NCBI GenBank assembly: GCA_001414345.1
Contig: LLCB01000043.1
Coordinates: 62,001 to 126,000, forward strand
Direction: 5' to 3'
Source of the DNA: Hymenoscyphus infarciens
Lineage: Eukaryota; Ascomycota; Leotiomycetes; Helotiales; Helotiaceae
DNA length: 64,000 nucleotides
The notes below the pieces were generated by a model. It was not told the origin of the DNA, did not search any database, and saw only the letters and a program-made list of their open reading frames with translations. This document shows positions 34,717-45,033 of the stretch, piece after piece (positions within the stretch are counted from its first letter, which is position 1; every line of letters begins with the position of its first letter). The position numbers were made by a program, and so were the translations under genes.

Positions 34717-37700
34717 TTAAACTGAAGAGATATTCTTCAAGTCCCGAGACCGCAAAGCTCCTCTCCTCCGTAGGAGTTTGACAACCGCATCTGTATCATT
34801 AATCTCTTCACTGAAGTCAGCTGAGCTTTTCGCAGCTTGGGCCTCGAGTTTCTCCAGTCTCTCTTCTGCAAAATCAAGTGCGTTCCCTCGTCTCTCAGTT
34901 CCAGCATTCACGTCGACCCCTCGGTCCAGCAGTAATTTGACTATATGCACCGCCATTCCGTCTCGTATATTGTCTTCGCTCATTGCAGCTTGTAGCGTAT
35001 TTCCATACATTCCACCATGAGCCAGCTTGGCTTGCCGTATAGCGAGTTGAAGTAGACTGCCATAATTTGTGAGGTGACTATTTACATCTGCTCCTCTTTT
35101 GAGCAGGAAATTCAACGCTGACTGGCCTCTGTCTTGCATTGCTGCTGCAAGTGCATGGTCGTAAAGTGAACTTTCGGCAGCGTAGTCGGCTCCACTATCC
35201 AGTAGCAATCTCATGAGTCCCACCATTCCAGTACTGGCGGCACGATGTAATGGGGTGACCAAGTCCACTTCTATCCCCTGTTGCAGAAACAACTCGGCTA
35301 TGTCGAACTTCCCCGCCTCTACCGCGACGTCTAGGCATGTTTCACTCCACTGCTTCCTCGCATCAATGTGAGCGCTACCACTTATCAATGTAGCGGCTAC
35401 ATCTACATGACCCTTGGCAGCAGCATAATGCAAGGGGGTATTGCCATTTTCATCTGGTGGGTCTGGTGTTTCTCCTTCCTGCAAAAGAACCCGCACCACA
35501 CTGTTCAAGTTTGAATTAGCCGCGATATGTAGGAAGGTAACTCCTCTTGTTGGAGATACCCGTTCCGGGGTGGCCCAAAGTTTCAAAAAGAAGTGCTTCC
35601 ACAAGTCGAAGATTGTGGATGTCGGCCATTGAAATCTTGTAATGATGCTGGCCTGCTTAACTCCACAGTGCTCTGCCGTTTGAGCATGTAAGAACAAAGC
35701 ACCAACTGCATACCCGAGGAAAGGCAATGTGCCGTTGAGCATGGTTCTATCACGCGGATCTTGCCTAGTAAATGTATGATAGTGGGTGGTTCTTGTGGAA
35801 GGAAAGAGTTTCTCGCTTGCGTGCGCGCTCCCAACTTCTGAAAATTTCAGGTAGTTGATGCATGAATTTGACAGTCTAGCATTCCCCAAACCGACAGCAT
35901 CTTCAGTAGAGTCCTGGTTCAACAACCGCAAGCCCTCTGTAAGAAGAAAGTCGTCAACTGATTGGTGGATGAATTGCACAATATATATTTCATCCTCCTT
36001 TCCGTCGTCACGGTCCCTATCGTGGTAAAGTTGGACTTCTGCTAGTCCCGCCGAGAGATCAACAACGATAGCGGCCATCCGAGAATCATTCTCAACAAAC
36101 CCAACAGAGTCAGAGGCAGACTGCTGGGATTTTGAAATATAAATATCATCCGAAGCGAGTGCAAAACGTAACTCAGTCAGAGTAAGTGGCGTTTCTGCTA
36201 AACAGATCCATTGCATCAAATGAAGTCTTTTCTCCATGAGGATTATGGGACTTTCTGTATCTTCAACTTCTTGGATCGTGAGAAGTTCCATGTAGATGGC
36301 TTGCAGGGTTGCAGGGGCTTTTATCAACCCATCGATTATTTTTGACATAGGCTTTCCACCCCGGTGCAGTTTTGCAATTATCGGTATGATCAGAACCACC
36401 CACAAAAAGATTCCCGAGGCCTTGTTTGAGATTGTTCGTTGCAACTGGTCTAGATCAGATTGACCTGACGGACCACCGAACGGTTTTATCGTCCTCCGAA
36501 CTTCTGCTTCGATATAAGTATCAATATCGCTACGATTTTCGTCCTCGACACATATTTGGATTCCTTCGTTGGTTCTGATGAGAGGGTAATGCCGACAAGA
36601 GAAGCAAATGCTTGTTCTGTGACCTGAGGCGAGGAATTCTTCGTTAATATCATGAAGATAGGAAACAACGGAGCAAGCTGGGCCATCACCAGCTTCATCG
36701 AGGGCGTCGAGAAATAGGGAAATCGAGTGAGTCATGGATACTAGAACCAGGGTATCTTTTACGACACTCCGGAGATCAGACTCTTGCCAGTGCCAGTTTG
36801 ACTTTTGACCTCCCTGAAATTTCACTCTTTGTTTATATAAATCTCCGAAATAGCAACCAGCTCCAGGGACTTGTGTCAGTAGCTGATGCAGTAAAACTTG
36901 CAGCATTCCGGTGAACGTGTGCTGTAACCGAGCCCCACGCTTATGGAAAAAGAACGTCAAATGGACGTGTGTTGATCCTTTATCTTTTCGTTCAAGATTT
37001 CGATGGATTCTTTTCATCAAAGTCGATTTACCAGACCCTGGTTTTCCTTGGATCCAAAGTAAGCCGTGTTCATGTTCGGCCCATTGCTGATATTTTTGAT
37101 GATTGAGGATCCATTGACAAGAATTTTCTCGTGCATCTAGGACCTCTCGGTGGCGAGCGTTCATTTCTGGAAATTCCAGAGAGTCAAGCCAACCTAAAGC
37201 AATTATTACTCTTGGGTATCGGATGGGAAAAGACAGGAGTCGAACCAGGTTCAATTACTAAACATAATTTAGCGATATCCTTTTAATCCAAGGCCGATAT
37301 CTCACTAACTATATTCTGGCTTTGCGGCAATACTCCTCTCCTTCTTCTTCACCATCATCTCTGCGTGTCGACACAAAGCAAGAAGCTCGCTTGATACCTT
37401 TCGATAACCATTATCTTCCCTATTTTTATAACGGCACATATCCATGTGGTTGGCATCAATTGGGAGTCTTGGCTCTTCCCCCGTGAAAGCTGATGAAACA
37501 TCATCAACAACCTGAGTATGGTTTGAGGATTAGCAGTTATACCAACAGCAGTCCCAAAAGAAAATATTCGTCTAATGTCTGAGGCTAACCTTGTTGTTGA
37601 GCCCACCGGGCGAAAAGGCTTTCAACCCCATGGCCTCTTGAAAAGTGCGAATCTCTATATGACCACGGAAATAAAGTTTTAAGAATCGCTCCTGGAGATC

Positions 37701-38694
37701 TTCCAGTACAGCACTATCAATTGTGAGAGTTTTGAGGTTTTGATGCGCTGTGTCGAACCCTGAAGCGCTCACGATTCTCCTCATTGTTTCCCCTAAACCG
37801 ATGAAGTTTCCCCCTCGATGAGGAGTACCAAGGAAGAGTATTGCATGTGTTGATTTGAAAAGCTCTTTTTCCGGTTCTCTATTACTCTCGCTTGCTCGGA
37901 GAAGCATCTTTTCCCGTCAGAATCAGCTTGTATCTTGTGGGGTAAAAGGCTCGATACGTACGGCTTTAACTATGATACCTTGGGGGTGCTAATTAGCGAA
38001 TTGGTAGAGTATGAAGGTGGTGAGCAAATCTTACCCCCAAGTGAATGGGCAACGAAAATGATTCGTCGATCAGGCTAGAAACACCTTTCAGTCCCAACTG
38101 AGTAAACGCAGCATCTTTCACTCACACAATCAAGCCGAGAGGATATCAAATCTGCAAGTAAGCTTCGAGAGTGCGAGTAGATGTTTCCTTTGTTTGCAGT
38201 CCCACTGAAGAACCTTGACACAACCGAGTCATATCCCCAAGTAAGTATGCGCACATTCTTTATGTCTTTTCGGAGTAGATGATATGGCCAGAACGTTTCA
38301 CGGCTTTCGCTGGTCCCCGCTTCGTCTCCATCACTGTCATTTCGTATTTCCAAGTCATCGAAACGCTCAGTTAGCCGCTTTCGCCAGAAGACTAATTTCG
38401 ACCTCCTTTTTGTCCCTTTCGACGAGGCTGTCTTGGTCCATGTCCAAGTGCGCTTCGGATTTCCTTGCAGTCCATGCACGAATACGATACTTGGTCTTCA
38501 GTCAGTATGTGATCACTCCCCCCAGGCAAATACACACTCTGCAACGACTTCTTCCCCTTCAAGCGGTTCGGAAAGCACCGTGATGCCGAGATCGTGGACA
38601 TTGGGCGCCTCGGAGGAGGTACTCTGTAATTCATGCCGTTAAAGACTACTCTCTCGCGACTGAAAACGAGGTCTTTCCGGGTTGCACTTACCAT
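34717..38694 (-). CDS. NLR: SesB-like hydrolase, NACHT, ankyrin repeats
   Basis: Eight exons (38694-38692, 38623-38538, 38489-38126, 38074-38035, 37978-37962, 37907-37590, 37511-37310, 37193-34717) sum exactly to 1,169 codons. Residues 1-320 are an alpha/beta-hydrolase of the SesB/DUF676 type: IVFVHGLQGN (about 31-40), nucleophile elbow VAHSLGG (Ser about 162) and DANHMDMCR (His about 298). Next comes the linker SLEFPEMNARHREV, typical of fungal NLRs, then NACHT with Walker A GKPGSGKST (about 393-401), Walker B SISLFLDALDEAG (about 501-513) and a CRH sensor. Ankyrin repeats occupy about 870-1115 (THLL/PLHYAAAKGH-type motifs). Fungal NLRs of this architecture are linked to non-self recognition and regulated cell death; the ligand is unknown. 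The ATG sits alone in the first exon, directly before GTAAGT. Confidence 0.87.
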
Positions 38695-40251
38695 CTTCTG
38701 ATATCAACCCGGAGCAAACAGAACGAGCAAAACACTTCACAGCATGGTTTCCTGTGAAGAAGGCTGGCGATAAGACGAACGCTGAAGCAACTTTCTAGCC
38801 GCCAGCAAGGAAAGTTTATGATTGGATCGCAGAGTTGCGCCTCTTGGGGGCCATTGACAGGCATAAAATCCGCAGCCTGTGGTGAAAATCCGACATCGTC
38901 CACAATCTCCTATCATGCGATACATCCTCAGAAAACACTCAGTATTAATCAAGAACGTGCGTGTGGATTGAGAAGTCAACTTTCAAAGTCTCCTAAGCTG
39001 TCTCAGATAATAAAGTGGCTTCTTCGAAAGTGTATTATTGTATCATCTTCCGCTGGCCTCTTACAAGCGCCGGACATTGTGCCATTGGGTAGGTATTGTC
39101 TGCATATTGATGTTATTTTCATTCTTGGAGTTCCTCAAAACAAAAGTGAAACAGGAACCCTGAAAACAAATGACTAGAAATGGCCATGATGATGTATAAT
39201 AATACTCGATGAAAGGGAGCTTCTGGTGATTGCCGGAGGTTGGCTTTAATAGGCGTGCTCAGAACTGCGCACCTCAAGCTAGCTTCACAGTAATCTCTGT
39301 ACCAAAGGCCAAGCCTTCTTTCCTCACCACTTCACAAACAATTATTTCAAGCTTCATCCTATACCCCATTTACTAACATTTACTAATGCTCTATTCTCCC
39401 CATAGCTACCGAGCTGCGAGTAGCATACTGGTATATCCCAGCCGAAAAACGATACGACCATCCCGAATGCCATTTCAGCAGCGTCCCTTGTAGTAAACCA
39501 CCTCTCTCGATGGTTTAGTTATGAGGATAAATCGACACTTGAACCACGGGCTGTCTCTATCTGAGATCTCGAGCATACACACGATGCCAATGCGAGGCAA
39601 CACAGAAGGGGGCATACTGCAGAGCACACCAAAGGAGCTCATTCTTGGTGTGCAAGCGTTGCTTTGGTCCACCTGGAGACCGGGGCCGAGGGTGTTTTGG
39701 CAGTGGGGCTATTGGATTTGAGATCGAATGGTCTTCTTATGCCGGCTCGTGAATTCCAGTCCTTAGTGCATAGCAACATTGTTCTTGACGGAATTCTTTC
39801 GTTCGTTATGTTTTAACCCGAGCACCAAGTGGCTGGCTCCTCTGTTTAATTGTCGTTCTTTCGCCATTTGGCTTCTCAAGTGAAAGCATCGGCCTTTACT
39901 GCAGCCCTAAACAGTTTGAGTTTGAGTTGGCAGACAGATTTTGGCTCGTGATGGACAATAGTGGCTAATATCTTCAATACCTCTCTTTGTTCCAACTTCC
40001 CCGATCGTTTGGGACAATCAAAGTTGCTTGTTCCAGCTGTCTAGGGTAATTCTGAGTAGTCCCAAGTGGTTAGGATAAAGTACTTGAATTGACCGAGAAA
40101 GCTGGTTCGAGCTTGAAATACTTACTACTGTTTTTGCTGTCCATTGCAAGATTGGACTACTACAAAGTGTTTTAAGATTTAATACTCGAGCTATTTCTTT
40201 TTTTGCCTTTCTGATATTATTATATGGTATCCTGAATGTATAACTTCCAAG
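38695..40251. other. NLR upstream region and permease 3' flank
   Basis: No gene is supported in 1.5 kb. A divergent sequence near 40,040-40,120 (GGGTAATTCTGAGTAGTCCC) recalls the dispersed repeat family but is too diverged to call. Confidence 0.45.
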
Positions 40252-42052
40252 TCATCTTCCCGTCATTTTCAACTCGAGATATCGCGCTGGGGGGTACACG
40301 AGAAGTGTGAGAGCACCACTCATATAAATTCCGACGTCACCTCCAGAGCCTCCAAACTTCGCAGCAATAGGGCCGGTATACCTGCAAAAGTTAGAAAGAA
40401 AGTTTAAGAGGGGAACAAAGTGAAGATTGCTTACCAAACCTGCGCCATTCCGGGTATACCACCAGCCAAATATCCAACCAAGAGCGCAAAGACCGCAGCA
40501 AGCCCCCACGGAAGCTTTCCGGGTATATCCCAAACGTCCAGGTCATACCCAGTATTTCGACGAAACCACTTGTCTTCGATAAGTAAAATGGCCGTAAACG
40601 ATACGGTCCAATATCCAAGCAACGATACAAAATCGCTCACGATGTTTGACAGACTCTCGCGCCCAGCAATAGCCAAAACGGCAATAACTAGGGCGTTGAG
40701 GAACGACCAGATAAAACGCGGGACGGCGTGGAAGTAATGTCCCAGGAGTTGAAGAGACAACCCAGACGAGTAGTTGACCGCTACGTTGTTGCCGATAACG
40801 CTGAAGACGAAGAGAACAAGGCACAATTTCGAGAAGCCGAGAGGGTGGAAAGCTTCCAACATCAGACCTCCGAGTTGATGCTCTTCGTACGCGGTTGAGA
40901 GATAGGCAGTGGACTCGGATGTTTGGCTGAAGGCTATATTCCCGAGGCAACATCCAATCGCAGTAGTGAATATTGTCGGAATGGAGACGCCAAAGACAGT
41001 CAAGGTGAAGATCTTCCAGGGGCTGGTGTTCTTGGGGTAGTTGCAATAGTAGTCCGAAGCCATCGAACACCATCCAGACGAAGACGAGAAGCACAGCGCG
41101 ATGAAACTGAGCATCGAACCGGAATTGAGAAGGCCCCCGACCGGATCTAATGCGGGAATGGTTGCGTCCACCTTGTCTCCAACTTGTCCGATGAGAATGC
41201 ATAATAGGATGAAGGACATAATCCACAGGTATTTTTCCACCGTGTGGATGATGGCGAAGCCGAAAATCGAGATGATATAGCCCAAAATGGCAATGATGAC
41301 ACAGCCGACAGCGATAGACATTTTGTAATCCGAGACGGCGCTCAACATCTGTCCGACAACCACAACATTGACGACTGCGAACCCGCCTCCAATAATTATG
41401 TTTAGAAGCGAGCAGAGTTTGGCACCATAGAAGCCGAAAGAGTAGCGAGAAGTGGCAATCGCACGGAGGCCAAGCTAGGGAAGCATTTTAGTCTCGTTTA
41501 TTTAGAAGAATGAAACTCTTTCCTTACCTTGGGTCCCAAAGTTCCACAAATTCCAACACACATCGCTCCCAGTACGGTACCAATAACGCAACCTGCGATG
41601 GACTGGTTCAATGACAATCCCCATTCTGGGCCAAGCATTCCAACTGGGACTGTTCCAACATGGCATGTCATTGAAAACCACATGAGAAACACGTTCAGAA
41701 TAGAAGGAGGTTGTTTCTCCTCCTCCCTGATCAAGTCGATTCCCTGGGTCTCAATGCCCATCTTCGCGTCGAGCCAGTCCTCGCCACGACATAGTGTGCT
41801 CAGGATTCCTCCTCTTTCTCGTAACTCTCGGGCGCGCGTTTTCGACGAGGATTCGAGAATGGCTTCGTCGTACTCGGGAGTACCGGTACCGGTACCGGTA
41901 CCGGATTCGAGATCGCGAGAATGGGTTTTTTCTTCCGACGACATCACGCCATCTTCCTTGCCGACAGAGGAAGCCATCTTTGAGGCAATTGATATCGACC
42001 TTGAGAGATCAATTGCTCTAGGAGAAGGAGAATAATCCGGAACGAATGGCAA
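40252..42052 (-). CDS. NCS1 purine-cytosine permease (Fcy2-like)
   Basis: Exons 42052-41528, 41474-40435 and 40381-40252 give 565 codons (564 residues); both introns are 53 bp. The cytosolic N-terminus is Ser/acidic with a Gly-Thr repeat (GTGTGTGT from an ACCGGT tandem), followed by RGEDWLDAKMGIETQGI. About twelve membrane segments follow. FLMWFSMTCHVGTVPVGMLGP (first helix), GAKLCSLLNIIIGGGF and a central SDYYCNYPKNTSPWKIF loop are characteristic of the NCS1 purine-cytosine permease group, which imports cytosine, adenine, guanine or hypoxanthine with protons at the plasma membrane. An in-frame ATG at 41977 is an alternative start. The exact substrate cannot be read from sequence. Confidence 0.92.
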
Positions 42053-42206
42053 AAGGGGAGAATTGACAGAACCAGCTCAAGACCGAAGGTAACGAGACAA
42101 CTCATCTTTGTATTCTTGTGCCACCGATAAATGTGGCCCATTTGCATGGGGCATATCTAAAGTGGGTTTGTCCTATCTTCTCGAAGCGGGTGCGGGCCAG
42201 AAGGTG

Positions 42207-42262
42207 TTTGTGTGTGTGTGTGTGTGACTGTGTGACTGTGTGACTGTGTGTCTCTGTGTGTG
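42207..42262. repeat. TG-rich microsatellite
   Basis: A GTGTGTGTGTG run followed by TGTGTGAC repeats, about 150-200 bp upstream of the permease start. Confidence 0.9.
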
Positions 42263-42349
42263 CTGACGAGTCATGCGAGAATTGTCCGGGGGAGGCCGGC
42301 CAAGAGATCCCAACGATCTGTACGACCTGATAAGCTTCCAGGTTTGAGA

Positions 42350-42389
42350 AGGAAGCCTCAGGAAGCCTCAGGAAGCCTCAGGAAGCCTC
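42350..42389. repeat. 10-bp tandem repeat (GGAAGCCTCA)n
   Basis: Four consecutive copies of GGAAGCCTCA, the last ending in C. Confidence 0.9.
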
Positions 42390-42814
42390 CCGAATAGGAA
42401 ACCCCTTGGCGAATGCTTGGCGAATGCTTGTTTATAAAAGTGAAATGGTTTTGCTGGGAGAATCTGGCTTCAGCTGCAAGAGAAGTCTACCAAGTCCGCG
42501 TGCAGATACACACGGTTTTGACCTCGGGAGTCGGGACTCCATTCAGGAATTGTTATCAAAGTTTTGTATGGAATTGTCCAATGATGTTCATTTACCCATG
42601 ATTACCGTCACTAATGTGTATCTTTATCAAGCGTCTAACGGTTAAACGGTGAAACATGGGTGGTCCTGGTGATCCACTCTATTGACCGAAATACGACCGC
42701 CAGTTAAACATTGCTATCTGGGGTTTCCGCGTTCGGATTCCCAAAGCAGTATTGACGAAACTTTCATCTGAATTTGTTATTATCGTTTAGCATTTAGTTG
42801 CACCCACATCATCT

Positions 42815-42913
42815 TGTACTATCCCCCCCCCTAATTACATTGTATGCGCACAGACATCTGCCACACTAAAACGACCGTGCGCGTACAATGTAATTAGGGG
42901 GGGGGATAGTACA
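42815..42913. repeat. 99-nt foldback hairpin with 37-bp arms
   Basis: Arm 42815-42851 and arm 42877-42913 are inverted copies with one mismatch, including a 9-C/9-G block and TAATTACATTGTA. The loop is about 25 nt. It is isolated in intergenic DNA. It could be a tiny foldback element or the source of a small hairpin RNA. Confidence 0.85.
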
Positions 42914-43325
42914 CCCTACCCCTCTTTCTTTGGGTAGCCTGAAACGGGTGTAGTCATCCTCCGAGAACGTCTAAAGTAACTAAACCTAGTTCTTCTCGGC
43001 GTTCTTAGGAAATGAATATAATTGTTCTAAATCTTATAAAGAACAATCACAGATGTACCTAGAGAAAAGCCCGAATATCCCCTCTCAAGATGATTCAAAT
43101 TGACTTCAAGTTCTATTCTCGAAAGCTTTATTCTATACTATTCTTCTTCGAACTACTTGGAAAAATCGAGCTGACTTGAAGAGAAATCTCGCTATTCATT
43201 CTCTACGCACAATCCGTTTACCCAGGCAAAATAAAATATAGAAGATAGCCTAGCCTCCATATCCTCTAGTACCGGGACTAACCATCCCGGATTATCCCTT
43301 TCCTGACAATCTCCTCCGTCAACTC

Positions 43326-44738
43326 TTATAGTGCATATGTGGAAATTAACTCTTTACCCCGGACAAAATTATCATATATACATGAACTTACTCCCGATGC
43401 ATCGTTTATATAGGGCAGCGAACATATAGCATCCTGGTAAGACAAACCTGACATCCAACCCTTCTCTGCGGACTTGAAAGTCTTGTTGACATTGCGAGTT
43501 ATTTGTTTTACATATGCCAACATCTCGTCGACGACAGCTTTTTGATCGACCTTCTCCCAGGATCGCGAGTCGGGGTATTCTTTTCGCCTGAAATCGACTT
43601 TGTTTATCTGCGTGTTTATCTTCAAAAACTCGTCTTTTGCTTTCTTCAAGAGCTGACGCAAACTTTGTCGTGCCCTGGTGAGATCTTTAGACGTAACTGG
43701 GCAATCATCATTTGCTGCAAGACCGCACAGAAGCCAGTTTTCAAAGTCTTCGAGCTTTGGTACCGGATCTTGCGAGCAAAAGTAGCCAGCCAAGTTACAG
43801 GATTCTTTGTACTTTTTATATGCCTTCTGCTTGGCCAATAGAACTTCCTTTGCTTCAGTCACCAGCTTGAATTTCGTTTGGGCGATTTTCTTGATGTCGT
43901 CATCGAGAGTATCGAGAGATTGGAGTACTTGCCAAGAGTCCTTGTTGTGTCTCTCGACTCGAGTTTTGCGTTCGGCTCCAATATTTTTCAGACGATTGAC
44001 CAAGTTTGAAGAGAAGGTTTGCAACTCATCCTTAGGAATGCTACTGGCATTCTTCAAAGATTTAGCAGCATTAGCTAGCTCGTATGTGATATAACCCAAG
44101 TTTTCTAGAAGAGCCTGGTTCAAATCGGCCGAAAAGAACCGAAACCAGGCAAGGTCCTCTTTTGTCTGGTTGGCGTGTTCAATTGCATTCTTATATTGCC
44201 CCTTCAATTCCTTCAAAAGCTTTTGGGCTTCCCCTTGGGATTTTTCTCCAAATATCTCTAGGTTTTCGCTTGTTCGTTTGAGCATGTGTATTGCCGACTC
44301 TGCTTGTTTCGCGGTGGCATCAAGAACGAATTCGGCGGGATTAGCACGGGATACTATCTCGCTGAGGTTGGCGACCTGGTGCGCCACCTTTGGAAAGGTT
44401 GTTTGGAGGTACTCTACCTCAAATGGGGTGTTCTTGGAAGGCGTAAATGTATGAGAAAACGGCTTCCTCGGTCCTTGGAAGTATGGTCTTAATGTTGAAT
44501 AAGTCAAGAAGAAAATAACCAAGGGTAACAAAATGACCACCGAGCCGACACAATCTCTTGTGATGCCCCCTCCACTTCTACCCTGACTTTGGATTCGTGA
44601 CCTGCGACGGCCTTGGGAGGCCCGTCGCGATGGGCTGTAAATAGTTGCATCCTCGGTTCGGAGGGAAGAGCGACGACGAGGTACTCCTGGGCTCGCGCTG
44701 ACTGATGGTCGGGAACTTCTTCGGTATGCCGCTGACAT
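43326..44738 (-). CDS. Single-pass membrane protein with coiled coil, unknown
   Basis: A 470-residue single-exon frame. I prefer the ATG at 44738 (MSAAYRRSS) over the longer 44894 start because the extension reads like leader sequence. Residues 1-58 are very basic and Ser-rich (RRSSRPS, PSRRASQGRRRSR). Residues about 62-82 are one hydrophobic helix (CVGSVVILLPLVIFFLTYSTL). The rest is predicted lumenal or extracellular, largely helical and Lys/Glu-rich with heptad-like stretches (about 150-380). Several Cys occur near the end. The basic N-terminus followed by one helix suggests a type II topology. No family was recognised. A GTAAGT near the 3' end (about 43,390) leaves open an alternative C-terminus. 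Confidence 0.65.
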   Translation of the reverse strand: MSAAYRRSSRPSVSASPGVPRRRSSLRTEDATIYSPSRRASQGRRRSRIQSQGRSGGGITRDCVGSVVILLPLVIFFLTYSTLRPYFQGPRKPFSHTFTPSKNTPFEVEYLQTTFPKVAHQVANLSEIVSRANPAEFVLDATAKQAESAIHMLKRTSENLEIFGEKSQGEAQKLLKELKGQYKNAIEHANQTKEDLAWFRFFSADLNQALLENLGYITYELANAAKSLKNASSIPKDELQTFSSNLVNRLKNIGAERKTRVERHNKDSWQVLQSLDTLDDDIKKIAQTKFKLVTEAKEVLLAKQKAYKKYKESCNLAGYFCSQDPVPKLEDFENWLLCGLAANDDCPVTSKDLTRARQSLRQLLKKAKDEFLKINTQINKVDFRRKEYPDSRSWEKVDQKAVVDEMLAYVKQITRNVNKTFKSAEKGWMSGLSYQDAICSLPYINDASGVSSCIYDNFVRGKELISTYAL

Positions 44739-45033
44739 ATTGAGATTTTTGGTTGACGAGACTTCAGATTTCGTGTAATGAACAAGTCGAAATAATAGTC
44801 GATTGCTAGATGCTGAGATGTATCGAAGTTGTGCGTGCGGCATGTAGGAAGTAGGAGACAAAGAAGTTTCTTTAAAGCAATTGAACTCAAACAATCGACA
44901 AAAAACGTCACAATTCTGGAGATTTTCTTTGTCTCATTCCGCATGCATTTTTCAACAACACAATGCTTCATTTACACACCAGAACTAGAATGGTTTAGGC
45001 AAGATATATCAAAGCAATCAGGATCGCCCCCTT
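44739..45033. other. Short intergenic region
   Basis: Upstream region of the membrane-protein gene and 3' flank of the epoxide hydrolase relic; nothing further recognised. Confidence 0.5.

Larger units (their letters stand above)
42053..43325. other. Permease upstream region with repeats
   Basis: It contains a TG microsatellite with TGTGTGACTG units (about 42207-42262), four tandem GGAAGCCTCA units (about 42350-42389), and a 99-nt near-perfect hairpin (42815-42913). A short dyad ACCGGGA/TCCCGGA lies near 43,271-43,295, close to the 3' end of the next gene. No gene is seen. Confidence 0.6.

Noticed and set aside
37194..37309. tRNA-like T-arm (GGTTCGACTCC, minus strand) in the last NLR intron
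   Set aside because: Only three of five T-stem pairs form, and no matching acceptor stem lies at the right distance; the segment is better explained as a GTTAGT...TTTAG intron.
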